From: Dipteris shenzhenensis
Taxonomy: Eukaryota > Polypodiophyta > Polypodiopsida > Gleicheniales
Assembly (NCBI GenBank): GCA_047967505.1
Contig: CM106538.1
Length of the DNA stretch: 64,000 bases
Reading direction: 5' to 3' (one strand)
In this document: positions 41,229 to 52,483 of the stretch, one piece after another
Layout of the letters: the number at the start of each line of letters is the position of its first letter
Position numbering within the stretch: position 1 is the stretch's first letter
Program-made: the position numbers and the translations under genes
The notes under the pieces: generated by a model
The model's database searches: none
The model's input: only the letters and a program-made list of their open reading frames with translations
Told to the model about the DNA's origin: nothing

Positions 41229-42905
41229 TAAAAAGTTCCATCAATAATTGTGCCATACACTTAATTCCATCAATTGGATAAAAATTTAAAAAAGGAAAAC
41301 ATATAAGGAAAAAACATTTGAGACATCTAAGTTGAAAAATGCAATTAGAGGTTGCAAAAATTTTGATCAAATTAAGAATTTTTAATAATATTGAGTTTGA
41401 CAAACATAATATTGAAAAAAAATGTTGAATCCTCATGCAGTCCAGGTTCCAAGGTTAGGGTCCACTTACCTACCACCATCCAAACAAACTAGGTGTTAGA
41501 ACATCATAGTTACATCTGGGTGGATAGGTAATGCCTGTTCTCCCTGGCTTGTTATCGCTTTACCTAGGAATATAGACAACCATATGGATTCTTAGATAAA
41601 TTTAAAAAACGTTTAGTCACAAGTGAAGTTTAAGTCACAAGTGGAGTAAGGAGTGAATGCGTGCATGGGTTAAGAAGGGATTAGAGGAGGTATGGGACGA
41701 TTAGTGGGCTTGGTATGTGGGGTGGTTAAAAAGAGAGTGTAAAGGTAAGAGTTCAAGGGGTTACATAAAAGAATAACTCATAGTTAGGGAAGTATTCATG
41801 TGTGTGTGTGTGTGTCTTTGTGTGTAAAGAAATAAGTGTCTATGTGTGTGAGATACACTTAGTAATCTTTGTGTGTGTGTGTGTGTGTGTGTGTTTGTGT
41901 GTGGTCCACCCTCAACCCAAAGGGTAAGATCACATGGTGGGGAGTAAGCCCACATGTGGAACTTACTCCCCACCTATAAAATAGATATAAACGTTAGTAA
42001 AAATAAAGGTGGATCACAACAACATGACTAGGGATTATATCCATGCTAAAGAATTATCCAATGGATGTGAATTAATTGTATGGCACTAGCCCAACCAAAG
42101 GCTAGTTGGGAAATAAAAGTGTCTGTTTAGATTAAAAAGTCCCATCAATAATTAAGCCATACAATTAATTCCATCAATTGGATAAAAAGTTAAAAAAGGA
42201 AAACATATAAGGAAAAAATGTTTGAGACATCTAAGTTGAAAAATGCAACTAGATATTGCAAAAATTTTGATCAAATTAAGTATTTTTAATAATATTGAGT
42301 TTGACAAACATAATATTAAAAAAAGATGTCGAATCTTCAGGTAGAGTCTAGGTTTCGAGGTCATGGTCCACTTACCTGCCACCATCCAAACAAACTAGGT
42401 GTTAGAACATCATAGTTACATTTGGGTAGACTGGTAATGCTTGTTTTCCTCGGCTTGTTATCGCTTTACCTAGGAATATAGACAACCATATGGATTCTTA
42501 AATAAATTAAAAAAATGTTTAGCCATAAGTGAAGTTTAAGTCACAAGTGGAGTAAGGAGCAAATGAGTGCATGGGTTAAGAAGGGATTAGAGGAGGTATG
42601 GGACAATTAGTGGGCTTGGTATGTGGGGTGGTTAAAAACAAAGTGTAAAGGGAAGATTTCAAGGGTTACATAAAATAATAATCATAGTTAGGGAAGTATT
42701 CGTGTGTGTGTGCATGTTTATGTGTAAAGAAAGAAGTGTCTTTGTGTGTGACATACACTAACTAATCAAATTTGTGTGTGTGTGTTTATATGTAAAAGTC
42801 CCGTCAATAAATGAGCCATACAATTAATTCCACCATTTGGATAAAAAGTTATATATGAAACAAGTACAAAAATAATTACGACATCTAAGTTGGGACTTGC
42901 CAAAA
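41226..42905 (+). repeat. Tandem duplication (904-bp period) bounded by TG microsatellites, with a third partial copy
   Basis: GATTAAAAAGTYCCATCAAT starts copies at 41226 and 42130, and a shorter third copy starts near 42793. The copies share GGAAAACATATAAGGAAAAA, TTTACCTAGGAATATAGACA and TTAAGAAGGGATTAGAGGAG. Each unit ends in a TG-rich run (about 41798-41904 and 42702-42790), so the microsatellites probably mediated the duplication. No gene. Confidence 0.88.
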
Positions 42906-43460
42906 TTTGATGATTGATGTAAATCACTAGGGGTACATTTTAGGATGTAGTAAGAGTGTGAAGATTCATAATGACTTGACTTGCTATTTTTACTTAGGGC
43001 TTTGGGATATGCGTACCCCATTGTGATGCTGTGCATGGGACCCTGGTGCACTTATCTAGGTAGACTAAGGATTCATATGTATATTTGTAAACACTAGAAG
43101 GATTAGATGAAGAGGTAAGCTAAGATATATAGGGGACTTGGACATTGTGACTCCTAGACTCAAGATTTATACACATGTAGACATAGCAAGCTAAACTAAG
43201 TTTATATAGACCATCTACCAAACCATTGATGCTCTAGAATTGGAGGGTTCTCCCATGAATCCATCAAAGCTCATGAATTATTTTGAGCTAGATAGGTCAC
43301 CTTGTTATGGTCCATGCACAAAGTATGGGCTAAGGATTGAATCCAGAGATTGGATTGATGCAAAGCTAGGTAGGTAGGTAGCCAAGATGTTGCTCAAGAC
43401 ATTGTCTTTAGGCTTATGTAGCACTATACTAGACCCAAGTCAATTGAGCGATGAGTAGAG
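42906..43460. other. Spacer, no gene seen
   Basis: No assignable coding, RNA or repeat feature. Confidence 0.5.
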
Positions 43461-43480
43461 AGAGATAGATAGATAGATAG

Positions 43481-43527
<47 letters not shown>

Positions 43528-43536
43528 GAGAGAGAG
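43461..43536 (+). repeat. GATA/GA compound microsatellite
   Basis: GATAGATAGATAGAGATAGATA passes into a GA run. Confidence 0.95.
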
Positions 43537-45593
43537 ATGCTCCAACATAGAGATTAAAGTGAGAAGTTGTTACTTACTCTATGTCGAGAGTGGATTCCTG
43601 TGGCAGTGGTGGCTAGTCTTCTTCATCTGGTGAATGCTAGACTTTAGACACATCCATCTAGCCATCCCATTGATGGATCACCCTTAGCTATTATGCCTAC
43701 CTACACCCCCACCAAGATTGTCCCAACCTCTCCATGAAGATCGAAGAGCAATTGTGAATGGCCTTTTGGTGAAGATCGTAGAGTCCTCTCATGGAGAATC
43801 ACCCCTCCCATATGCATCCCTCATGGATCATTATCAAGAGTCCAAGGGATGGGCTACATATTAGAAAATATGCTCCGACATTTTTAGATTTTTGTTTTAC
43901 TTAGTTCGAAGATTTTTTTTAGAGCACTTCCCAAAGAATTAAAGTTGATAGAATTATTTGTGCTTGTCTTGTATGCCATGAGGAAATTGATATATTGGCT
44001 CAAGAATAGTATCATCAAGTAGGATTTGCATTGGGCGACAAGACAATTTTCTTCAAATACCCACAGATAATATGGGATCAACACATGCACTGAAATGTAG
44101 ACAACACCATTATATTGGATGATTCTTTGTACAAGGTTCACCAAAATCTGTCTGGTACATGGTGCATACTTCCCAAGTTCGAGCTACAGGATTATGAAGA
44201 AATGTAGTTGTATTTGATGGAGGATGTATAGCCATGGCTATTTGTTTGGCATCCATGCTAGGATCATTAGGCATATAGAGCCCACAGTTTGAGCACTACC
44301 TATTCAACAATGCGAGGAGTCTATAAAATTTTTGGAATTCATAGTTAAGAAGAAGGAAATGATGCAAAGAAGAAGAAAACGGATGCAAAGGAACAATAGG
44401 ATGCCATATAAGGTCATCTTCTCATTGTAGTGTATGTGTTGTACAAAAACTACAAACATAAGTCTTTTCAACAAGCATAAGACTGTTCTGTGTACCAGTT
44501 TGTATTATCTTTCAAGAAAAAAACTTGAATTTTCACAAGGATTATCTATCATTTGTTCTTGGATTACCTCAAATTTGTTCATGGATTATCTTGCATTTGT
44601 TCTTGGATTATATTTTTGATTATCTTGCATTTGTTCCACATCAGTTGCCATATACTCTGCTACTCAACACATAAATTGTGATATGCTAGATAGGGAAATG
44701 GGCAAACAAATGACTAGTTATTGGTTGACCATCATTTTGTTGAAAACTGTGAATTTAATCCACATCTTTGAATTCAAGAGGACTTAGATTTGAAATTTGC
44801 GATTGCAAAGGATGTGACCCTACTTTGTTGGGATGGGAAAGGATATTGGTGATTTTGAAGAATGCAAAAACAAAAAAAAGTTATGTGGATCCTCTTGCAT
44901 AATGCAAGCTAGGAAAGTAGGGTAAACAAGGATGCCAAAGTTTTGCTAAATAGGGAAGTGGAAGATTTCACAGTTATAGCAGTTGACAAAAAGGAAAGGG
45001 TGAGGCTAGAGGAATGTGCTCAAACTAGGCATAAGTGCAACACCAAATGGATGCTTTCACTTTTGTTCATAACTAACATCACAATTTATCTAAAATACTA
45101 GCTTGCACTTCAATACTTATGTCAAACAAATCCGATAACTTCAAAAACTAAAATGAAAATTTGGCTAATTCACCTTGGGCAATTTGGTATGGTGCTAGAG
45201 ATTTAGATGTAGCACAAGAGGTGATGGATATTTGCTAAGGAAAGAGCTGATGTGAAGAATCCATCTATGTATGCCGTGTGATTTCAAAAGGAAAACTAGC
45301 ACATTGCAAGTTGGATAGGCTTAACAATATGATACAAAGTATCTAGGAAATAGAGGATGTAGGCTGAAACAATTTTGCAATATACAAAATACAAAGGAAG
45401 AAACATACAAACTATGCTAGTAGTTAACATATAAATTGTGCTATGCTAGTTGGCATATAAAATTCTCTCTTGTGAAATCCACGTTGACTTATATTAGAAA
45501 GTTGTCCCAAAAGAGGAGAGTTGAATATATAAAATCAAGGCAATAACACATTAGTTACAACACTTGTTGCATTGAGAGATCCCATTTTATGTT
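43537..45593. other. Spacer, no gene seen
   Basis: Only scattered short frames. A short tract near 44540-44640 repeats TTGTTCTTGGATTA-like words three or four times. Confidence 0.5.
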
Positions 45594-45709
45594 GATATGG
45601 CCCTCAAGGGATTCCCTTTAGGGCAGGGGTCATATAGACATGCCACATACGTCTAGTGGCATGTCGATATGGCCCTTTCCCCTAAAGAGGACCCCTCAAG
45701 GGCCATATC
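45594..45709. repeat. 116-bp foldback (hairpin-forming inverted repeat)
   Basis: The left arm GATATGGCCCTCAAGGG... to GACATGCCAC and the right arm GTGGCATGTC... to CCATATC are reverse complements over about 54 bp with some mismatches. The loop is only about 9 bases (ATACGTCTA). A transcript would form a long imperfect stem of the size of a plant MIRNA precursor, although it could equally be a small foldback transposon. Confidence 0.8.
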
Positions 45710-45774
45710 GATTACATTTTTAAATAGCTTAATTTATATTCTTAGCATGCCATTGGGTGGAAACAGATCAAGGT

Positions 45775-45980
45775 AGGAAAACATACTTGTTCACATACCT
45801 AAGTTAGCATACTTATGCTAGCTTACTTGTTAGCATACTTATGTTATCTTACTTGTTAGCATATATATGCTAGCATACTTATGTTAGCACAATTTTTAGC
45901 ATACTTATGCTACTATATTAATGTTAGCATATTTGTGTTAGTGTACTTATACTAACATACATGTTGACATAGATTACCTT
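45775..45980 (+). repeat. Minisatellite of TTAGCATACTTATGCTA-type units
   Basis: About eight degenerate units of roughly 20-24 bp carrying TTAGCATACTTATG and GCTAGC-like words. Confidence 0.85.
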
Positions 45981-46289
45981 TTGAATGTTTCCAAACACTT
46001 CATATTGTTACATATGACCTCATGGGTCTCTGGAGTGATTGAGAAAAGATTTCTTTATTTTGGGATCCTCTCTATAGGTATCTTGATGCAATGCACAAGG
46101 TGTGAGAATATGTGGACTGTCGGTTGAGTCGTGAGGAGTTTAAAGGAATAGTGATTTATTTGTTTGTAGAATAGACCCTTAATGACATAAGAACCCCTGG
46201 CTATGACATTTCCCCATCATGATAGTCTTGATCAGATTGGTTTTTTTATGTAGTGCATTTAAGAAGGTAAAAATCTACACCCTCAACAT

Positions 46290-47075
46290 TATTTGTCTTA
46301 TGCTAATAAGCATTGCAATTGCTAGCAAGCATTGCAAGTGCTAACAAACATTACAGGTGCTAACAACTATGGGTGATACTGGAAAGAATTGTAGGGCTAA
46401 CAAGCACAAGCATTTCTTTCCAGCACATGCTAACAAGCACATGTAATTCTTGTTAGCACATGCATGTTATTTCATGTGCCAACAAGCACCTACAATAATA
46501 GGAATGTCATGTGCTAGCTAGCATCTAGTAGTGGTTAATGAGAGTGCTAATAAGCATTGCACTTGTGCTAACAAGGATGGCAGGTGCTAACAAGAATTTT
46601 AGGTGCTAGCAACCACAAGTGATGCTGGCAAGAATTATAAGCACTAACAAGCACTACAGGTGCTAACTAGCATATGGTAGTTATAGATGAGAGTATTACA
46701 AGTGCTAACAAGGATTGCGGGTGCTAATAAGCATTGTAGGTGCTAGCAACTATAGGTGGTGCTAGAATTGCATGTGCTAACAAGCACAAGAATTTCTTGA
46801 TAGTACATGCTAACAAGTAGTGCCAACAAGCACCTACAATAACAGGCATTCCATGTGCTAGCTAGCATCTTGCAGTGGTAAATGAGAGTGCTAATAAGGA
46901 TTGTAGGTGCCAGAAAGAATTGCATGTGCTAACTAGCATACAGTAGTGGTAAATGAGAGTGCTAATTGCAAGTGCTAACAAAAATTGATAGTGCTAAGAA
47001 GAACTGCAAGTGCTGGCAAGAATCATGTGTTCCAAGCAGCCTATGACATTGGTAAAAGAGAGTGCTAATGTGGAA
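46290..47075 (+). repeat. Minisatellite of GTGCTAACAAGCATTGCAG-type units
   Basis: About 25-30 degenerate copies of GTGCTAACAAGNATTGCAG, with a higher-order pattern: blocks containing CATGTGCTAGCTAGCATC and AGTGGTAAATGAGAGTGC recur at roughly 180-400 bp. Unit-based spacing without unique spacers rules out CRISPR. No coding content. Confidence 0.88.
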
Positions 47076-47440
47076 ACCATCCCATGATTTCGGCTAAAAG
47101 CACATGACATTGGAAATCAACATATCATATGGTAAATATCATGTCGGTGGCAAGTTGCAAAGTAGGAGCTATCAATCATGCACTCTAGTAGGTTGTACCT
47201 AAGCATGGGAAAGAGGGAGGGAGAGAGAGAAAGGGATAACATAAGTGGGGAAGTGAGAAGGGGTGGGAGGAAGGGAGCTATGGTGCAAGCGGCAAGGGAA
47301 AGGGGAGTGAGGGGGATATACATGGCAAGAGTGAGTGAAGAGATGGAGACATCAAAGAAGAAGGGGCATACTTTATTGAAAGTGAGGGAGAATGGGAAAT
47401 CATAGTACAAAGGTGGTGGCTATACAAGAGCAAGCATCAA
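47076..47440. other. Spacer with purine-rich tract
   Basis: 47205-47400 is G/A-rich. No gene recognised. Confidence 0.5.
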
Positions 47441-47441
47441 G

Positions 47442-47478
47442 GAATAGCCCCTCCTTTTATAACTAAAGGGAGGGGCTC
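47442..47478 (-). promoter_or_regulatory. Hairpin containing a minus-strand TATA box
   Basis: AGCCCCTCC and GGAGGGGCT form a stem around TTTTATAACTAAA. On the minus strand this reads AGTTATAAAAGGAGGGGCT, a good core-promoter shape. It lies on the 3' side of the minus-strand gypsy F, so it may belong to a decayed LTR of that element. Confidence 0.4.
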
Positions 47479-47479
47479 T

Positions 47480-47960
47480 CCTAATAAATGCATCTTCCCA
47501 TTGCATGGTGTGTGTGGAGTCATATTCCATGTGAACTAGGTGGGTACACACCCTCAATATTATGCGACAATCCCTTTTCTCAAAAATCAAACCTTCTTAT
47601 GTTAAGATGCCCCATGGCTCCTTCTCAATTTTATAATACCTAGGAGGACAAGTGGAGGGCTGGCACAAATATTCTTGCCACCTCATCGTACTCTTCCCTT
47701 TATTGAAATATAATCACTTGGACTATGCACAACCAATCTATATGGGACCACATCCCACATGGAGTAGGTTCAAGGTTGCTTGCCACCTCCACCAAATTTA
47801 TACTGTATATCCCATTGACCTTGGACATATCTCACTTAATGTTTGGATGGGACTGCCTAGGTGGAGGGTGGTACATGGGGATACCCTAACAACTCATCAT
47901 ACTATAATTAGTGTATGGACTAGGTGAAGGGCGGCACATGGTATGATGCATGCCCAAACC
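47480..47960. other. Spacer, possible decayed LTR of gypsy F
   Basis: Short direct similarities occur (CTAGGTGGAGGGTGGTACATGG near 47860, CTAGGTGAAGGGCGGCACATGG near 47920). No ends can be defined. Confidence 0.35.
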
Positions 47961-47963
47961 ACT

Positions 47964-48250
47964 TTAGTTTGCCAAAACCACATACACTAATTCAAAAGGG
48001 GTATGTCGAGTGAATGTCTTGTGAGTGTGTTGTATGACCAAACCTTTGTAGTAGCCTTTTGGTCCCACTAGATACAATGTCCACCATCTTACCCATGGAC
48101 TTGCAGAGGAGGCCATTGGTTCACTCCACTTGACCCATGGATGTTGGATAATTGATTCTAGAAGTGCAATGATTGATACCCATAAAATCCATGAGCAACT
48201 CCACAACTTCATTTAGGAATGGGCTTCCATGATTTGACACTATCTCCATG
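47964..48250 (-). pseudogene. Gypsy F integrase core, distal part (frameshifted)
   Basis: In the frame following HPWR the sequence reads EIVSNHGSPFLNEVVELLMD (second catalytic Asp now Asn). It then reaches NYPTSMGQVE, with the third catalytic Glu present and a TGA replacing the next codon. The frame later continues through a degenerate C-terminal region. Confidence 0.75.
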
Positions 48251-48965
48251 GGTGTTCTAAATCGTATGCATATGCGCTCAAAGATGAATCAAAGACTACC
48301 TTACCATTTGCTAATGAGAGAGCTACATCATTAGCCCACTTGATGACATATTGCAAGGCCACCAAAAGATACTTCTTCTTGCAGGCTGTCATTGGCAAAG
48401 GCCCCACAAAGTCTATCCCCCAATTTGAAATGGATGGATGGACATCATAGGGTCCTACAAAAAATAGACAAGGTTCACAGCTCCTACAATACATAGTAAC
48501 ATCCTTCAACATAATCAACCACCACCAGTAATATCGTGCATGCAAATTCTTTTTGGAGGTATAGTCTGCCGAATAATGTCCACCACAAAACCCATCATGG
48601 TACTGCATCAACACTTTAGGCAATTCATCTACATCAATCGCACTCCTCAATACTCCATCCATGCCTTGGTGGTACAACATCCCATCAAAGAGGGTGTAGC
48701 ACCTACTATCTTTGCAGATCTTCTTCCCCTCATAACTGGTGCTATCAGGTGGAAACAAAGTAGACAAAAACTTGTAGATGCCTCCATACCATGGATCATT
48801 TACTTCTATGGCTTCAATGAGGTCTACATCAGAACATTCTTCCAAATCAATCAAGGCATTCTTCAAATTGGAACAACCCCTGTTTACAATCTTGAAAGAA
48901 AAGTCACATTCTTGAAGGATTTCCAACCACTTAGCCAATTGGCCGAGGGGATTTGGTGATTGCAA
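48240..48965 (-). pseudogene. Gypsy F RNase H end, linker and integrase zinc site
   Basis: A 241-codon frame. It starts in the RNase H C-terminus (LAKWLEILQECDFSFKIVNR), passes through the linker, and reaches an intact HHCC site (QYHDGFCGGHYS ... YCRSCEPC) and the first catalytic Asp (NWGIDFVGPLPMT). A frameshift near 48245 separates it from the rest of the core. This is the best-preserved part of the element. Confidence 0.85.
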
Positions 48966-49382
48966 AACCTACTTTGCAAGGCCATTTCTTGAAATGATGA
49001 TAAAGGGTCTATGTGCCACATAGTGCTTAAAATTTTCAATGCAAAACACCAAAGATAGAGCATGATTGTCGGCCTTTGGATAGTGCTACTTAGTTTTAAG
49101 CATCTACCGTGAAGCAAATTGAATGCGATACATGAATCGGTCTTCCCCTTGTTGGAGAAGAATTCCTACCAAAGTGTGTTCCCAAAACTTTGGGTTGATA
49201 TAGAAGGTCTTAGACCAATTAAGATTACATAGGATTGGTTCAAAAGCAAGAGCACCCTTGATTTGCACAAAACCTTGATCACAATCCTCACTCCAAGAGA
49301 TATCAACACCATCTTTCAACAAAATAGTCATAGGCCGTGTCAAGGCGGCATACTCATCAATGAAGGATCCTACCAAATTCAA
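48966..49382 (-). pseudogene. Gypsy F RT thumb/connection and RNase H start (broken)
   Basis: Reads FIDEYAALTRPMTILLKDGV, ISWSEDCDQGFVQIKGALAF and GILLQQGEDRFMYRIQFASR, then a stop. It continues to YPKADNHALSLVFCIENFKH and YVAHRPFIIISRNGLAKVGF, the standard RNase H region of gypsy pol. Confidence 0.8.
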
Positions 49383-49933
49383 AAATTAGCGCACTTAATG
49401 CTTTGTAGTTGGTGGGGGGAACTTAAGAATTGCATCTACCTTTTCTAGATGAAGCCTAACACTGTCTGTTGAGACAATGTGCTCAAGCAATCTACCTTGA
49501 GTGGTGGCTCCAATAGTGCATTTCTTAGGGTTGAGGACTGAGGTTGCCATTTGCTTCATCAATTCTTCTTTGAAAGTCCATGGGGACCTTCATGACATGC
49601 TCATTTCATGTGGAGAATATGCAAAAGTCATCTAGGAACACTTCTAATAAAATTCCCAAATAAGGGGCAAACACCATCTGCATGAACCATTGGAATGTGA
49701 CAAGAGCATTGGTGAGACCGAACAGCATTAACTTGAAAGAAAAAGTCCCCCATGGGGTAGAAAATGTGGTCTTGCACATGTCCTTCTTGGCAATTTTGAT
49801 TTGATAGAATTCAGAGTAGCCATCAGAGAAAGTGTGCATCTCATGACCACTCACCTTCTCTAAAATGATGTCTTAAAAAGGTAGAGGATGATGATCTCTC
49901 TTTGTGGCAAGATTGAGCTACCTGTAGTCGATG
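49383..49933 (-). pseudogene. Gypsy F reverse transcriptase core (broken)
   Basis: Encodes FSDGYSEFYQIKIAKKDMCK, TTFSTPWGTFSFKLMLFGLT and EVFLDDFCIFS, where FLDD replaces the usual YVDD. It has stops upstream and downstream. The preceding CIDYRKLN-type motif is interrupted by the MITE at 49934. Confidence 0.8.
49926..49933. other. MITE copy 1 target-site duplication, left (AGTCGATG)
   Basis: Matches 50180-50187 exactly. The original site encoded the CID of the RT CIDYR motif on the minus strand. Confidence 0.9.
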
Positions 49934-50179
49934 CTCAGGGGGGTCACTATGTATAAACCCTCTATATCACGTGCGTTCAAGGCATATTTCTAAAATCCCT
50001 TATCTGTAAATTTTTCATTAATAAAATGTACCCTTTTTCTATACAAATCTGTAAATTTTTTTGAAAATTGTTTTAAATACTCCCTTATGTAAATTAACTT
50101 TTGTTAAATTTAGATATTAAAAACATCCTTCTATTGAACTCACGTGATAGGGTTACATATAATGAGTGACCCCCCCGAG
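49934..50179 (+). mobile_element. 246-bp MITE, copy 1
   Basis: Terminal inverted repeats CTCAGGGGGGTCACT on the left and AGTGACCCCCCCGAG on the right, with 8-bp target duplications AGTCGATG. Subterminal inverted blocks carry CACGTG at 49968-49973 and 50141-50146. The interior is AT-rich and noncoding. It lies inside gypsy F RT. The 8-bp duplication is typical of hAT-type transposases, but the CTCGGGG terminus is not the usual hAT CAGGG/TAGGG end, so the superfamily is uncertain. Confidence 0.92.
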
Positions 50180-50413
50180 AGTCGATGCAAATATGCCACT
50201 TGTTCTTCTTTGGGAGTGACAACTGCTGGTGAAACCCATGTCAACTACATATAAATTGACTGAGGTGGTGAACCCATTAATAGTGGTGGGCAAATCCTCA
50301 ATAACCCCCATGGAGGCAGCCGTCTCCCATTTCCTACCTTGATTCAAGTAGAGAAATCCCTTGTACATTTTAGATTCAACTTTTTCATAATATAGGGCAC
50401 CATGATGGTGCAT
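50180..50413 (-). pseudogene. Gypsy F RT N-terminus, upstream of the MITE
   Basis: Minus-strand frame with GRKWETAASMGVIEDLPTTI. It shifts into SPAVVTPK, then KNKWHICID, the normal entry to the RT palm of gypsy elements. A one-base shift lies between VTPK and KNKW. Confidence 0.65.
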
Positions 50414-51055
50414 GCAGCACCACCATCAGCATATACACTTTTGATGTAGTAGTTATAAATGATGACATCTATCATCTATGGGTGGCGATCGATACCTTTA
50501 GAAATTGATGAAATCTCTCATACTTTTCCCTTCTTCCCTTGCTACAGCTCACACTTCATGTTGGGGCTTAATGCTATCAGTTGAGGAGGCATGGAAATTA
50601 GCCAAGACAATAGTAACCATTACATGTCTCAGAACTGAGTAGTTGGTGCCAAACCAACCGAAGAACTTAACCTTGGAATGGAAGACAAACCTCCAGTGGG
50701 TAAGGGTAAGTGACAATCTCTCTTCTGGATAAAGATTCTAGCTGCTCTAGGTCTACTAGCAGCCAACCAACACTACAACAATTATTTTGACAAAGGAAGA
50801 ACTCCTCTTCTCAAGGGTACCTGATTAGCAAGGCATTCAAAGAAGGGCTCCGAGTAGTCTACAACTTTCTCTCAGAGTTCATCGGGTTGAAGAAAAGTAT
50901 AGGGTATGTGCCATGGTAGTATGGGCTTGGATGATTATAGTGGTGGGGGATAACCAAGAGGTAGAATCATTCTCTACCTCCAAGAATACTTTTGAGTCCC
51001 AACTCAAGGTGGCCAGAAAAGGCTAGGCACACTACAAACTCAGGCCACATCTATT
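50414..51055. other. Spacer, perhaps gypsy F gag-protease relic
   Basis: No motif can be assigned, although its position upstream of the RT suggests decayed gag-protease. Confidence 0.35.
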
Positions 51056-51367
51056 ATGTTGCACCACATACTCACATCAGGTGAGGTGCATCGGCCTAAT
51101 ACAATTCCTACACAAGTTGGAGGAGTAGAGTCATCGGGTGCCAAGGATGATAGCAAGAAGCCATCTAATTATAAAGAATATGGCTCCAAGGAGCATAGTG
51201 ACTATAGTGGTCAGAAGGCCTCGGAGGGGAACATCAGTGAGGGCACCTCACTAGAACATTCTAAGAAGACAAAGACTAGCAAGGTGGCCACGAATGAGGT
51301 GGACACTGAACATCACAAGCAAGAGATGCTTGTAGGTGATAAGGCTACCACCAAGCAATCCCAATAG
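51056..51367 (+). CDS. Hydrophilic Lys/Ser-rich frame, unknown
   Basis: 103 codons without an ATG start, with low-complexity sequence (YKEYGSKEHSDYSGQKASEG). No family is recognised. It may be a chance frame or a disordered part of a lost gag. Confidence 0.15.
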   Translation: MLHHILTSGEVHRPNTIPTQVGGVESSGAKDDSKKPSNYKEYGSKEHSDYSGQKASEGNISEGTSLEHSKKTKTSKVATNEVDTEHHKQEMLVGDKATTKQSQ

Positions 51368-51844
51368 ATGTCGGCCCCAATAGAAGCAGTTAGAGAAAAA
51401 AATTGGTGTAGCAGTGACAACTTCATGTTGACGCTCTAGATTTCTCACTCCCAATGGGTAAACTCACAAGTGCTTGGTGCTCATGAACAAACCAAACTTG
51501 TGCAATGCTTAGGTGAAAATGTTCACTCTTAAAATCCAGTAACTGCTGATTATATATGCCTAAGATGATGAAACGGATGCCTCCAAAAAGTGATAAAAAT
51601 TAAATGAAAAGCATTTAAAAAAGGATTAATTTAAAAGGCAATTTATATATGTGTATATATATATAAATTAAACGAAAGAGTCCTTTTTGGGCTTTGTAAT
51701 TCATCTACCACCAAAAGAGTCCTTTTTGGATCCAATTTCTAGATCTGCAGAGGTAGGGAAGTATTGTGAGAGGCTACGCATGGATGGCCGGTTGCAAGGA
51801 GTTGTTGGGCGGCAAACACCTAAGTTGTTGGGCATTTACCACTT

Positions 51845-51935
51845 ATTAAGCATCTGGCCTCGACCATGCTCTCAACAATTTACCATTGTTTTAGCATTTG
51901 GCCTCGGCCATGCTCTCAACAGCCTTCATGTGAAG
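51845..51935 (+). repeat. Short direct repeat (about 43-bp period)
   Basis: AGCATCTGGCCTCGACCATG and AGCATTTGGCCTCGGCCATG, each followed by CTCTCAACA. Confidence 0.75.
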
Positions 51936-51945
51936 TTGGATCTCT

Positions 51946-52413
51946 ATGTTTAGAACCCAAGTGGCCACCAAGGGTTTAAAGTACTCAGATATGAGAGATG
52001 ACTGGCTTTACTTCACAAGCCACATAGGGCCCGAAACTTTGAGTGTGGCGGCAATGTTTTTTGAAGCCACCGGATTCAGTCTAGCACATTTGTTCACCTC
52101 TTGCCCAGTTGGAGTGCCCATAGGGATTGTGCTATATTGATATGAAATGCAATATAGAAAGTCCTGTGGCCACCCTTTGCATCCATTTTTGGCCCTTCAT
52201 CATCTCGAGTCATTTTGTGCAGGAGTGTTTTGCAGGACCTTGACAATTCTTATGTTAGAACACATAAAAAATCAGGCGCTGCCCATCCTTAGGAGCTTCT
52301 TTCTTGAGGCTGAGGTCACCAAGAGGTATCTGTCTACCTTCATCCTCCATATCAAAGCTTTTGAAGCATATATGTTTGCCCACAAATGTACTTTTGGACA
52401 GATAGTGAATTGA
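51946..52413 (+). pseudogene. Decayed frame of unknown family
   Basis: One frame of about 155 codons with a single TGA near 52138. It encodes mixed hydrophobic/hydrophilic sequence (YTSHIGPETL-like start; HHLESFCAGVFCRTLTILML; TFILHIKAFEAYMFAHKCTF). Composition is protein-like but no domain is recognised. Confidence 0.25.
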
Positions 52414-52483
52414 AGAAGCTTGATGAAGTAAGAAGAAGATAAGTGCTCTTGCAAAGAGAGAGAGAGATCTGGCTAGAAATGAA

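Larger units (their letters stand above)
47960..50430 (-). mobile_element. Gypsy F, decayed Ty3/gypsy pol with a MITE inside
   Basis: Minus-strand pieces in the order RT, RNase H, integrase (the gypsy order, unlike copia). A MITE at 49934-50179 splits the RT. No LTRs were found. It differs strongly from the integrase in the 4.8-9.06 kb array, so it is another family. Confidence 0.85.

Noticed and set aside
41095-41973. (His-Thr)n-rich frames on the minus strand
   Set aside because: Artefacts of the TG/CA microsatellites.
46290-47075. CRISPR-like alternation of repeats
   Set aside because: The units are degenerate and contiguous without unique spacers, and the window is plant nuclear DNA. 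It is a minisatellite.
47178-47410. Arg/Glu/Gly-rich frame on the plus strand and hydrophobic frame on the minus strand
   Set aside because: Composition artefacts of a purine-rich tract.
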